This document shows positions 1 to 7,583 of a stretch of DNA of 64,000 nt, piece after piece. A model generated the notes under the pieces. That model was given only the letters and a program-made list of their open reading frames with translations. It searched no databases and was not told the DNA's origin. The translations under genes were made by a program, and so were the position numbers. How positions within the stretch are numbered: position 1 is the first letter of the stretch; each line of letters begins with the position of its first letter. Source of the stretch: Segatella copri (lineage in GTDB: Bacteria > Bacteroidota > Bacteroidia > Bacteroidales > Bacteroidaceae); the NCBI RefSeq assembly GCF_009494395.1, contig NZ_VZCB01000060.1:1-64000 (forward strand). The letters run 5' to 3'.

Positions 1-133
1 CCTTGGTCACGCTCAGCTTGCAACTGAACTGTGCGATAGTTCCGTTGATTGTCACACGTCCCATGATAGGGACAATTCCGTTTCTCTCCTTGCTTCCGTT
101 TACATAGAAGACTGTCTTGAATGTACTTCTCAT
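1..133 (-). CDS. Tyrosine-type site-specific integrase, N-terminal part (cut by window edge)
   Basis: The minus strand reads from ATG at 133 through 44 codons to the window edge with no stop. The peptide begins MRSTFKTVFYVNGSKERNG and continues with IVPIMGRVTINGTIAQFSCK. This is the typical start of the Arm-DNA-binding domain of Bacteroidota tyrosine recombinases, which integrate and excise mobile elements by binding arm-type sites. The SAM-like core-binding domain and the catalytic R..H-R-H..Y domain would lie beyond position 1 and cannot be checked. It fits the decayed accessory strip to its right. Whether the full gene is intact is unknown. Confidence 0.8.
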   Translation of the reverse strand, partial: MRSTFKTVFYVNGSKERNGIVPIMGRVTINGTIAQFSCKLSVTK

Positions 134-417
134 AATTCCTTGCTTTTTGTTCTGTGCAAAATTAAATCATGAGAGTTGCATGGCAAATTCACAACCTGTG
201 CAGAATTGAGAAGTAAAAACCGAAGCCGTTAAAAATGCTTATTAGAGCGTTTCTTTGAGGTAATGACTTGAAAGCGTTTCTACTTCTCAAATCCGCCATT
301 TTCGCATTTCCTCACGAACGTCACTTAAAGCCAACAACTGCCACAACCACTTGAAACTCAAAACAAAAGCCCAAATCTGCTATTTTTTGCTTTTTTAGTC
401 ATTCTTTTTCCGAAAAA
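134..417. other. Non-coding stretch upstream of the integrase
   Basis: I see no credible gene here. It is AT-rich, and carries the upstream side of the integrase and the left flank of the 22-bp repeat array. CTTTTTCCGAA at 404-414 is an exact inverted copy of TTCGGAAAAAG at 579-589 on the other side of that array. Confidence 0.5.
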
Positions 418-589
418 TCTCACCCGATGCAGTAGAAATCTCACCCGATGCAGTAGAAATTGCGTCCCGACGTAGCATCGGATGCGTCCCGACGCAGTAA
501 AAGATGCATCCCGACGTAGTACAAGATACGTCGGGACGTAATTTCAGAAGCATCCTGGTGACCATCAGGTAAGCCTCATTCGGAAAAAG
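404..589. repeat. 22-bp-period palindrome array A with flanking 11-bp inverted repeat
   Basis: 14-bp cores start at 418, 439, 461, 483, 505, 527 and (degenerate) 549, so the steps are 21, 22, 22, 22, 22 and 22. Cores include TCTCACCCGATGCA (twice), TGCGTCCCGACGTA, TGCGTCCCGACGCA, TGCATCCCGACGTA and TACGTCGGGACGTA. Several are palindromes around a central CC or GG, separated by 8-bp A-rich spacers. The block is bracketed by a perfect 11-bp inverted repeat (404-414 and 579-589). The same core family returns at 37788-37889. The function is not recognised; it is not a CRISPR because the spacers are only 8 bp. Confidence 0.85.
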
Positions 590-621
590 TATTTTATCAG
601 AATTTTCGCATCAGGTTCAGG

Positions 622-674
622 GTGTGGCAATAAGTGGCAATAAGGTGGCAATAAAAAATCCCTTATTGCCACAC
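622..674. repeat. GTGGCAATAA direct repeats closing into a hairpin
   Basis: Three near-tandem copies of GTGGCAATAA lie between 624 and 654. They are followed by CTTATTGCCACAC (662-674), an exact inverted copy of GTGTGGCAATAAG (622-634). The hairpin could be a terminator or the end of a mobile element. A weaker echo (gtgtggcagatgtggca) follows near 710-723. No gene is attached. Confidence 0.6.
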
Positions 675-779
675 GCTATTTGTTTATAATCAATGAGTTA
701 AGTGTGAGTGTGGCAGATGTGGCATTAATTTGATAAAAAATAATTTTTCGTTTATGTAAAACTTGGGTTAAAGATAATG

Positions 780-849
780 AATCTGTGTGAATCTGTGGAA
801 TCTGTGGGAGTTTTATATGTCCCACGGATTTCACAGATTTACACAGATT
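780..849. repeat. 30-bp-arm AATCTGTG inverted repeat
   Basis: Left arm 780-809 contains three iterations of the word AATCTGTG. Right arm 820-849 is its inverse with only three mismatches, and as RNA those positions can form G-U pairs, so a nearly perfect 30-bp stem with a 10-nt loop is possible. Words of this kind recur in intergenic DNA of Bacteroidota. A T-run follows the right arm on the + strand, so it may terminate rightward transcription. It is most likely a dispersed repeat of unknown role. Confidence 0.7.
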
Positions 850-1092
850 TTTTATGCCCTGGGTTAGCAGCTTCTGCCTTAACCTTTCCGCTGTAGTGTA
901 GTGTGAAGTACGTTTGCTTATTCCGTTGTCTGTGCATTTGAGGCGGCTTTAGGAGATAATTATTATTAAAAAACTAGAAAACATTTGGCTATCTCGTTTT
1001 TTATTGCGTAATTTGCGTTGCGTAAAAAGCGCAATAGCTGTAAGTATAACGAAAACAATAAGATAAAAGCAATAATATGGCAACATTGAACG
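850..1092. other. Non-coding stretch before the AAA-ATPase remnant
   Basis: Nothing recognisable is seen. An in-frame stop (TGA at 1087-1089) lies directly upstream of the remnant that begins at 1093. Confidence 0.4.
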
Positions 1093-1353
1093 ATGGCTTA
1101 TCAGAATTATTGTGCCTGGCTTACGGAGAACCAGCAGATGCTGTTGCTGGCTATAGCTAGTGAGAGCCTGGTATCTTCGCCATTGAGCCAGCAGTTTATC
1201 TGCACCCACCATCTTCCTGCCACGAGCAGCGTGAAGACGGCATTAAAGGCATTGGTGGATAAGCAGCTGGTAAGCAAGACCCCAAACGGTTATTTAGTAA
1301 GCGACCGCTTCTTTTCGAAGTGGCTGGTGAAAGGGGGAATCATAGCCAACTGA
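1093..1353 (+). pseudogene. C-terminal remnant of an AAA-family ATPase (winged-helix end)
   Basis: The 86-residue frame contains LLLAIASESLVSSPLSQQF, then VKTALKALVDKQLVSK, then YLVSDRFFSKWL. This pattern closes the winged-helix tail of the common Bacteroidota ATP-binding (AAA) proteins, in which 'AL.aLvdk.lv' is followed by 'Y.v.DrFf..WL'. No Walker A or B region is present, since an in-frame TGA at 1087-1089 lies just upstream. Full-length relatives are several hundred residues, so this is a leftover scrap. It is followed at once by repeat DNA. An independent short protein is possible but unlikely. Confidence 0.6.
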
Positions 1354-1385
1354 GGAAATGAAAATTACGTCATTGCACAAGTTCA

Positions 1386-1473
1386 TACGTTTCATTGAGT
1401 CGAAGGATACGGTTGCGCTGGGTGAAGGATACGACTTCACTGGGTGGAAGAGTCAATTTCGTTGGCGGAGCTT
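1386..1473. repeat. 22-bp-period tandem array B
   Basis: Units start at 1386, 1408, 1430 and 1452, exactly 22 bp apart. The first three begin TACG and share a ...TTGnGTnGAAGGA-like second half; the fourth is more diverged. Unlike arrays A, C and D there is no obvious palindrome within the unit. An open frame across this block (1358-1546) is explained by the repeat and is not called as a gene. Confidence 0.7.
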
Positions 1474-1490
1474 CTTTACGGCAAGATATA

Positions 1491-1515
1491 AATTCGGCGG
1501 TTCAACCGCCGAATT
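1491..1515. repeat. Perfect 25-bp inverted repeat
   Basis: AATTCGGCGGTT and AACCGCCGAATT flank a single C. This is a 12-bp-arm perfect palindrome with almost no loop, so it is more likely a protein site or element end than an RNA terminator. It lies between arrays B and C. Confidence 0.7.
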
Positions 1516-1590
1516 ACTGTCAAGCATATCACATGCCTCGCCTTGAGAATTAGCTATGGTGAGATGGATGATAACAATGCCGCAACTTAT

Positions 1591-1722
1591 ACGATGCAAG
1601 GAAGCAATTATAACGATGCAAGGAAGCCTTTCTTACGATTGCGTGACATTTGTCATGCGTTTATACGACTCTTGTCGTAGGGTCGGATGACAAATGTCGT
1701 ATAATCACATGACATATATCAA
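1591..1722. repeat. 22-bp-period palindrome array C
   Basis: Six 22-bp units start at 1591, 1613, 1635, 1657, 1679 and 1701. The first two share ACGATGCAAGGAAGC. The last four carry 14-bp cores at 1643, 1665, 1687 and 1709: GTGACATTTGTCAT, ACGACTCTTGTCGT, ATGACAAATGTCGT and ATGACATATATCAA. Most are palindromic, and the arm changes between the first and second are compensated on both sides. The sequence differs from array A, but the period and the 14+8 layout are the same. Confidence 0.8.
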
Positions 1723-1934
1723 AGTATAAATAAACCTAATATTTTACACCAAAAGATACAAGTTATCACATTATTATATATATATGCATCATCTTTCATA
1801 GAAGACAAAGAATGCGAATTCAACAAGCAAGTGCAAAAATTCATCCCATTGTCTGTTAAAGAATATAATCATAAAAATCTTGAAAACGTGCAGAAGGCTT
1901 AATACGATTTGCATAACGTAAAGGCATACAAAAA
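1723..1934. other. Non-coding stretch
   Basis: AT-rich, with a short TA run (tatatatatatg) near 1775. No gene, RNA or clear regulatory element is recognised. Confidence 0.4.
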
Positions 1935-1965
1935 AGGCGACTCCCGATATGTTCGAGAGCCGCCT
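1935..1965 (-). terminator. Rho-independent terminator of the Rpn-like remnant
   Basis: On the minus strand AGGCGGCTCTCGA and TCGGGAGTCGCCT form a GC-rich stem, followed by TTTTTT, 13 nt after the stop codon at 1978. The stem is almost the same as the terminator at 3034-3065. Confidence 0.8.
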
Positions 1966-1977
1966 GGTAATCTCTTC

Positions 1978-2400
1978 TTATTCCTTCATTTTCTGAATTT
2001 CCTCCAGTGGAAGCTCTGTGGCCGTTGCCACTTGCGCTTCAGAAAGACCCATTGACAAAAGGCGGTAAGCTGTGGCTATCTTTTCTTTCGCCATTCCTTT
2101 TTCCATTCCTTTTTTCATTCCTTTTGCCATACCTATTTCCATTCCTCTCTTCTCATCAAACTTTCTGGTGGCATATATATCACGCATATTCTTGATGTCC
2201 TCGTCATAAAGCTCAAGTTCCTCTCGGGAAAGCTTGCGGAGGTCGCCTATCTCTGCCAATTTGCGGAAGACTGGATACTTCTCGCTGAATGGCATCTGTT
2301 CAAACATGTTCATATTCTTCACTATATAAATCCAACAATCAAATATATCCATACACTCTGCCTCCGTGTGCTTGTCAAACAATGGCAGTTGGAGTAATTA
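1978..2400 (-). pseudogene. C-terminal remnant of Rpn-family (PD-(D/E)XK) recombination-promoting nuclease
   Basis: The frame opens after TAA (2400-2398) as LLQLPLFDKHTEAEC, which matches the 'ieLPkF.k...E' segment found midway in Rpn/PDDEXK_2 transposase-family proteins. It continues through WIYIVKNMNMFEQMP and FRKLAEIGDLRKLS to a repeat-rich EKGMAKEKIATAYRLLSMGL tail with the usual G-M-x-K-G iterations. The N-terminal nuclease domain is missing, so the protein is cut at its 5' end; any translation would need a TTG near 2382. Its terminator survives. Full-length members are about 280-320 residues. The loss fits a decayed island. Confidence 0.75.
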
Positions 2401-2447
2401 CCATACTATGTTTTTATATGCATTTTGCCAACAATAATACATTATAG

Positions 2448-2723
2448 TCAAAACAAATCGCTATGGGTTCCATTGTTAAGAAACAGCAAGGTTAGTTTTT
2501 CATTGTTTTGTTCCCACAGCATCAACCAATCTGGGGTTATGTGACACTCCCAGATACCTTCTAGGTTTCCATGAAGTTTATGCGATTTATATGATGGTGG
2601 CAGTTTCCCCTCTTTGGCTAGTTTCTCTACGGCTTTTTCAATGAGGGTTGGATCTAGACCACGTTTCACTCCTTTTCGCAGAGACTTTTTAAATTTGTTT
2701 GTAAAGTCAATAGAGTATTTCAT
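2448..2723 (-). CDS. YafQ/RelE-superfamily mRNA interferase toxin
   Basis: This 91-residue protein has the YafQ layout: SHKLHGNLEGIWECHITPDW followed by LTLLFLNNGTHSDLF. The histidines at about 51, 61 and 87, Asp65, Trp66 and the terminal Phe91 match the residues that form the RNA-cutting site in E. coli YafQ. YafQ toxins cut mRNA on the ribosome. The start at 2723 is chosen because this ATG overlaps the antitoxin stop as ATGA, the usual coupling; an upstream ATG would add MLR. The gene is co-transcribed with the antitoxin from the promoter near 2970. All key residues are present, so it is probably active. Confidence 0.88.
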   Translation of the reverse strand: MKYSIDFTNKFKKSLRKGVKRGLDPTLIEKAVEKLAKEGKLPPSYKSHKLHGNLEGIWECHITPDWLMLWEQNNEKLTLLFLNNGTHSDLF

Positions 2724-2926
2724 TCTAAGCACTGTTTGATTAAGTCGTGAGCATCTTTTGCATGATATACTCTGCCAGCTTTAACATCTTCTAGGGCTTC
2801 TTCAATGCCACTTTTCTTTTCGGTTTGAATAACCCAGCCAAACTTCTTTGCCAGTTCCTTTAATAAGTTGAAGTCAACTTGCGGAACAGTTATTGTTGTT
2901 GTTATATTATTTATAGCTACATCCAT
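2720..2926 (-). CDS. Antitoxin of the YafQ-type module (RelB/DinJ-like role)
   Basis: A 68-residue protein directly upstream of the toxin, overlapping it by 4 nt. The first half (MDVAINNITTTITVPQVDFN) is strand-rich and probably the DNA-binding/dimer part. The acidic second half (KKSGIEEALEDVKAGRVYHA and KDAHDLIKQCLE) resembles the toxin-binding tails of small Bacteroidota antitoxins. Its role is to hold the toxin inactive and repress the shared promoter. Assignment as the antitoxin rests mainly on position, size and coupling. Confidence 0.8.
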   Translation of the reverse strand: MDVAINNITTTITVPQVDFNLLKELAKKFGWVIQTEKKSGIEEALEDVKAGRVYHAKDAHDLIKQCLE

Positions 2927-2962
2927 ATTGCTTTACTTTTAATGTTATTTTTAATGCTGCCG

Positions 2963-2970
2963 CAAAGATA
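2963..2970 (-). promoter_or_regulatory. -7 box of the toxin-antitoxin operon
   Basis: On the minus strand TATCTTTG matches the Bacteroidota -7 consensus TAnnTTTG and lies 36 nt before the antitoxin ATG. Confidence 0.6.
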
Positions 2971-3033
2971 CGACTTTTCCTCGTAACTTCCAAGTTTTTG
3001 GGGGAAAAATGTAGGGAGGGTGATAAAGAAAAA

Positions 3034-3065
3034 ATAGGCGGCTCCCGGATTCGAGAGTCGCCTAT
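3034..3065 (-). terminator. Terminator of the starch susCDEF operon
   Basis: On the minus strand ATAGGCGACTCTCG pairs with CGGGAGCCGCCTAT around a 4-nt loop and is followed by TTTTT, about 35 nt after the susF-like stop codon. The stem nearly repeats the one at 1935-1965. Confidence 0.88.
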
Positions 3066-3099
3066 GATTATGCAGTATTTATTATGATGAAACAAATGC

Positions 3100-4497
3100 T
3101 TACTTTACTGTGCAGTAGATGTTGTCAGATGTCTTTCTTGTAGGATACAACTTGATGGTGTTTCCAGCAACAGCAATGTTGTCACCACCTGCTGTCAAGT
3201 TATTGAGACTACCACCGAGGTTGATGTCCCAACCACCGTTTATGCGGAACTTCCAACCATCGGCAGTAACACCTACTTTTGTTGCTTCGAAGCAATACTC
3301 TTTAGCATTCCAAGTCATGACTGCGTCGCCACCCCAATTGTTGAAGCCACCGATGATTCCCATGGTTTCAACCTTAGTGGCTGTGATAGTGCCTTCTGAA
3401 AGATTAACATCCATGTAGTAAACACCTTCGCCTGCATTTACGCCGATGTTGCCATTGTCGACACCGATAGCAGCTCCACCAAAGCTTACAAATGTACCTG
3501 CACCAATAGCGGTGTCCCAGTTTCCTTGCGCGCGCTGGAACTTGAACTCAAAGCCAGCAGCGTTAGGATCGGCCAAATAAACATAACCAGTGTATACGCC
3601 CTTTGCATCGTCTACGAGAGCAAGCTTCTGATCATTGGATTTCCAACCATCAGTACTACCGATGAAGTAGATGAATGGATCGTAGTTAACCTCCTCTATG
3701 GTATAAGAGTAGTCCATCATGTTGATGGTGAGCTTATACTTACCAGCCTTAGCAATCTTACCTGCCTTAGCTTCACCGTTGGTCAGTGCACCAGTCATAC
3801 TGTCGTCGCCGTCAACCTTAGGTCCTACAACACCTGGAGCCCAGAGGTCATCTGCATCAATATTTTTCTTAGGAATAATCTTCCAATACTGGTCTGCCTT
3901 TGTTGTCTCGAAGCTTACGGTGAAGATAGGATCATCATATACATCCTTTTCGCTGTGATTGAATGCCTTTGCAACACCCTTAGTCCAGCCATTAACGTCA
4001 TCTGTAGTAAACATATCGCCTACGAGGTAGTAAGCTGCATCGATGAATGGAGCCTCAGGAATAGCCTTAACCTGGAATGTTTCAGATGTAACCATCTTCA
4101 CGGCTGTTGAGCCATTGCTTTGCCATGCGTCAAGAGTAGCATCGATGTCGCGCTCTTTAGGACGCTTGCCATACTTATTGGTGATGTAATTTACCAAGTC
4201 AGCTTTAGCCATGTTACCATCAGCATCAATGTCGAATGACTGACCGTCGAAGTTAATCTTATAATTAGGTGTATAAGCTGCGTCGGAAGAAGTAGGAGCA
4301 ACAATGCTCGCTACTTTTACCTTCTCTGTCTTAACGTTAGCCAAGTTGATGACATCAACTGGAGTTACGCTACCGTCGCCGAATGATACAGCTTCCTCCT
4401 GAGGATTTGACTGTGGGTTACCCCAATCTGTGTAGTCCTCGGTACAAGATACCATAGACATCAGCAGGGTCATTCCCAATAATATTTTCTTAATCAT
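3100..4497 (-). CDS. susF: SusF-like starch-binding outer-membrane lipoprotein
   Basis: A 465-residue lipoprotein: the signal peptide ends in the lipobox MSMVSC, so Cys19 would be acylated. After an N-terminal region come SusE/SusF-type segments, including AYYLVGDMFTTDDVNGWTKG, then FIYFIGSTDGWKSNDQKLAL, and a third GIIGGFNNWGGDAVMTW. These Trp-rich 'iGgfn.W' modules are the starch-binding domains of SusE/SusF, which hold starch at the cell surface. It is the last gene of the operon, 22 nt after the SusE-like gene and followed by a strong terminator. Sequence among SusF proteins is variable, so the label rests on module type and operon place. Confidence 0.82.
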   Translation of the reverse strand: MIKKILLGMTLLMSMVSCTEDYTDWGNPQSNPQEEAVSFGDGSVTPVDVINLANVKTEKVKVASIVAPTSSDAAYTPNYKINFDGQSFDIDADGNMAKADLVNYITNKYGKRPKERDIDATLDAWQSNGSTAVKMVTSETFQVKAIPEAPFIDAAYYLVGDMFTTDDVNGWTKGVAKAFNHSEKDVYDDPIFTVSFETTKADQYWKIIPKKNIDADDLWAPGVVGPKVDGDDSMTGALTNGEAKAGKIAKAGKYKLTINMMDYSYTIEEVNYDPFIYFIGSTDGWKSNDQKLALVDDAKGVYTGYVYLADPNAAGFEFKFQRAQGNWDTAIGAGTFVSFGGAAIGVDNGNIGVNAGEGVYYMDVNLSEGTITATKVETMGIIGGFNNWGGDAVMTWNAKEYCFEATKVGVTADGWKFRINGGWDINLGGSLNNLTAGGDNIAVAGNTIKLYPTRKTSDNIYCTVK

Positions 4498-4519
4498 AAT
4501 TGTCTATACTTTAAGTGAT

Positions 4520-5797
4520 TTACAATTTAACGATGCTGAATGCACCTGTGATGTCGTTGAATGAGATGACATACTTACCTTCTGCCAAACCGATGTTATG
4601 ACCATTAGCCTCGCACTTACCATACATGTTGATAGCGCCATCTGCTGCACCATATCCCCAGTTGGTATCCCAAGAACCAGCAATCTTGAACTTGAAGCTT
4701 ACTGTCTGTCCGGCAGGAACTTCCATCACATAGTACCAAGCGTGGTTTTCAACGCCCTCAGTGTTGTAAGGAAGCATTGGAGTGTCGCTCGCGAAATCGT
4801 CTAATGAGGTTGCAATCTGGATAGTACCATAGTTGGTTACATTACCCTCGTACTTCTCCATCTTGGCTGTATTGTCAGCAGTGTTGATTGTAATGGTGTA
4901 GTAACCGGCTTCAGAAGCAACGATATGACCACCGTCAGCACCGCCATTACGATTTTCTATTGTGCCTTTTTTAGCGCTGATTTCGTTATTGAGTATGGCG
5001 TTCATACTGTAATCCCAGTTGAAGTCTGAAGGCAGAATCTTGAAGCCAGCTCCGTCGCACTCGGCCTTGTCGTTGTAATCGCCAGTAAGGAAGTAGTTGG
5101 TGTATTCAATCTCACCAGCACCAGTCTTCTTGTCGTAAGAGAAGTTTGGCTTAAGGAACATAGGAAGTGCGTCTACTCCAATGTTCTTGTCGTTTGCCCA
5201 CTTAGCGCCGAACATGTTACCTACAAGATACCACATTGTTGGAACAGCATCCTTCAATTCAATGTAGTAAGGCTTTACGTTAAGCTTTACTGAGTTTGAA
5301 GCGATAGGGTTCAGGTGGTTTGTGCCCTCAAGGATGTAAGCGTTAACACGAACGTACATCTCCTGCTCGGCAGGAACATTACCTTCAGTCCATTTAAGTA
5401 TCTTTACCAATGCCTTGTCCATTTCTTCTGCAGAGGCAGAAATATTACATTTCTGTGTGGTGTTGCTAAGAACAGCGTAGTCTGGCACCTTTTCGCCACT
5501 CTCGTCTGCAGCAGCTTCATCAGTAGAAACTGTGAAGCTGTTGGTTGGAGATACCTGTACCTCGTAAGTTGCGTTGATTGGGGCATTGTCTGCTGTGTAC
5601 TTAGGCTGTGACCATGTAAGCTCAAGACCAGTAGATTTTTCCAAATCAATAGTCGTCGCATTGGCATATTCTGGAGTATTCAACGTGAACTCCTTAGGCT
5701 GGATAAGCGTAGGGTTTGAGTCGTTGTCATCCGAACATGAAGCGAATAAGCTGATGATGCCGATAAGCAGAGCACCAATTATATATTTATTCTTCAT
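4520..5797 (-). CDS. susE: SusE-like starch-binding outer-membrane lipoprotein
   Basis: A 425-residue lipoprotein with the signal LIGIISLFASC (Cys21). The N-terminal part carries the SusE Ig-like domain: QPKEFTLNTPEYANATTIDL, then LELTWSQPKYTADNAPINAT, then YEVQVS. Two starch-binding-type modules follow: MWYLVGNMFGAKWANDKNIG (about 190-210) and a C-terminal segment with WYYVMEVPAGQTVSFKFKIA and GSWDTNWGYG. It sits between the susD and susF genes with gaps of 31 and 22 nt. The expected role is binding maltooligosaccharides at the surface next to the SusCD complex. Confidence 0.85.
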   Translation of the reverse strand: MKNKYIIGALLIGIISLFASCSDDNDSNPTLIQPKEFTLNTPEYANATTIDLEKSTGLELTWSQPKYTADNAPINATYEVQVSPTNSFTVSTDEAAADESGEKVPDYAVLSNTTQKCNISASAEEMDKALVKILKWTEGNVPAEQEMYVRVNAYILEGTNHLNPIASNSVKLNVKPYYIELKDAVPTMWYLVGNMFGAKWANDKNIGVDALPMFLKPNFSYDKKTGAGEIEYTNYFLTGDYNDKAECDGAGFKILPSDFNWDYSMNAILNNEISAKKGTIENRNGGADGGHIVASEAGYYTITINTADNTAKMEKYEGNVTNYGTIQIATSLDDFASDTPMLPYNTEGVENHAWYYVMEVPAGQTVSFKFKIAGSWDTNWGYGAADGAINMYGKCEANGHNIGLAEGKYVISFNDITGAFSIVKL

Positions 5798-5828
5798 ATT
5801 GTGTTTTCTTTTATAATTCTTTTATACT

Positions 5829-7562
5829 TTAGTTTTGAACCTCGTTGTATCCATCAATCTGTGTCAAGTTCTTGTTAGAACGAACCTCTGAAGATGGGAG
5901 AGGATATACATTATAGGTCTTGGTGAAGGTTGTACCATTAGTACTTCCACCCTTAAGCTCCCATTTGTATGTAGCCTGAGTTCCACCAAACTGATTGAAA
6001 CGAATCAAATCGGTACGGCGCAGACCCTCGCAATAAAGCTCGCGAGAACGCTCGTCAAGAACATCGTTAAGAGTGTAAGAAGGACGTACGGCAGCGTGGG
6101 CACGATTGCGGAGAGCGTCGATATAACCCTTAGCCTTAGCCGAACCCTCGCCATTGATGTGCATCTCTGCCTCTGCTGCATTGAGGTAAGCCTCAGCTAC
6201 ACGGAAGAGGAAGAAGTCGATGTCGACATTATAGCTGTCGTGAGGAGTACCACCATTAGAATAGTTGTTATTCCATTTTGGTGTTGCAATACCCTTGATG
6301 AATTTATCGTTAGCACCAATCTCCAAAGTACGATCGCCGTCACTGTTGCCTTTACCCCAAAGGATAGCACGGTCGTCAACGTTCATAGCACGGATTTCGG
6401 AAGCTGACTTGTTTACAACAACTTTTGGATCGGTGAAGAACTTCTCTACGAATTGTGGACGAACACGCATACCTGACCATGTGTTGGCAGTAGTGGCAGC
6501 ATCCTTACCTGTAACAGTCTGCATCGTAGCATCCCAAAGAGCAGCTACATAGAACATAGAACCACCCCATCCCTGAGTCTTTTCTCCATCTTGCATCAAT
6601 GGGAGAAGAGCCTCGCAGCTTGCTCCATTCGATCCATTGTCGCCCATGAAGAGCAGGTCGTATGGCTTGTAGCCATTAGCCTTAGCCTCATTAGACATCT
6701 TGCTGTCATCGAAGAGCTTATAGTCTGAATTGATAACCTTCTCGGCATATTCGAGTGCCTTATCCCAATATTGATTGTTCTGACCATCGTTATTGAGGTA
6801 TGTACCAGCATTGAGGTACAGACGGCTTAAGAGCAACCAGCATGTGCCTTTATCAATGCGGCCATAGTCTGGGTCGCTGTCAGTCTCAGGCTTTGCTGCC
6901 AGCAAGTCTGGCTCTGCTGCCAGCAATTCGTCCTTTACCCAGTTGAACAGGAATTCACGGCCCATCTGAAGAAGCTCTGCGCGAGTGTAGCTCTTGCCTT
7001 CTTCAAACTTTTCGTTGTAAGCGTGGGCCTGACGCGGTGTCTCTGCAGAAATCTTGTCAATGAATGTCGGGTCTCCGAAGAAGTCGAGCATCAAGAAATA
7101 GCTGTAGGCACGAAGTACACGTACCTCTGCATACTTAGTTTTATCCTCTTTGGCTGCATCGAGGCTCAAGAAATGATTCTCGTAAGAGATGTTCGACATC
7201 AGACGATAGTACAAGTTCTTCAATGTAGCATTACCCGGATCTAACTTATTATTGGCAACATCTGCGATACCGCCATCCGACCACCAGCAGACAGCTTCGT
7301 CGGTAGGTACCTCGTTGAAGTTGAACAGGTTGCGTAGAAGGGTTGACTTACCATTGTCGTCGATAGTGAAATCGGCATTACCGTCATTACCCTCCATGAT
7401 AAGACCAGCATAGCACTTGCTGTATAAGCCCATAATATTAGGATTGGCATCAACAGTAGGGTCAATGTTTCCCTTGTTCAAGTCATCCATGCAAGAGCTC
7501 AAGCTTGCTGAAAGCAGAAGAGCTGCTGCTGGGGCAATTATTTTGAATTTATTGAGTTTCAT
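5829..7562 (-). CDS. susD: SusD-like starch-binding outer-membrane lipoprotein
   Basis: A 577-residue RagB/SusD-family protein. The signal ends LLLSASLSSC (Cys24), and the mature protein starts with the family hallmark MDDLNKGNIDPT. The TPR-type helices are visible, for example VRVLRAYSYFLMLDFFGDPT and CWLLLSRLYLNAGTYLN. The C-terminal family signature is present: FFLFRVAEAYLNAAEAEM and then LRNRA...DERSRELYCEGLRRTDLIRF. SusD forms the lid on the SusC transporter and binds starch. It follows susC by 21 nt in one operon. Confidence 0.93.
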   Translation of the reverse strand: MKLNKFKIIAPAAALLLSASLSSCMDDLNKGNIDPTVDANPNIMGLYSKCYAGLIMEGNDGNADFTIDDNGKSTLLRNLFNFNEVPTDEAVCWWSDGGIADVANNKLDPGNATLKNLYYRLMSNISYENHFLSLDAAKEDKTKYAEVRVLRAYSYFLMLDFFGDPTFIDKISAETPRQAHAYNEKFEEGKSYTRAELLQMGREFLFNWVKDELLAAEPDLLAAKPETDSDPDYGRIDKGTCWLLLSRLYLNAGTYLNNDGQNNQYWDKALEYAEKVINSDYKLFDDSKMSNEAKANGYKPYDLLFMGDNGSNGASCEALLPLMQDGEKTQGWGGSMFYVAALWDATMQTVTGKDAATTANTWSGMRVRPQFVEKFFTDPKVVVNKSASEIRAMNVDDRAILWGKGNSDGDRTLEIGANDKFIKGIATPKWNNNYSNGGTPHDSYNVDIDFFLFRVAEAYLNAAEAEMHINGEGSAKAKGYIDALRNRAHAAVRPSYTLNDVLDERSRELYCEGLRRTDLIRFNQFGGTQATYKWELKGGSTNGTTFTKTYNVYPLPSSEVRSNKNLTQIDGYNEVQN

Positions 7563-7583
7563 ATCGAAATCTATTTTAAAATG

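Noticed and set aside
418..562. CRISPR array
   Set aside because: Period is 22 bp with only 8-bp spacers, the repeats themselves vary, and no cas genes are in the window.
949..1212. Minus-strand open frame of 87 codons
   Set aside because: It lies opposite the AAA-ATPase remnant and intergenic AT-rich DNA, has no motif, and its hydrophobic stretch comes from poly-A/T sequence.
1358..1546. Open frame of 62 codons after the AAA-ATPase remnant
   Set aside because: Its central part is made of 22-bp repeats and a palindrome; no protein signature.
2907..3095. Minus-strand frame between the antitoxin and susF
   Set aside because: It spans the terminator of the susCDEF operon and the toxin-antitoxin promoter.
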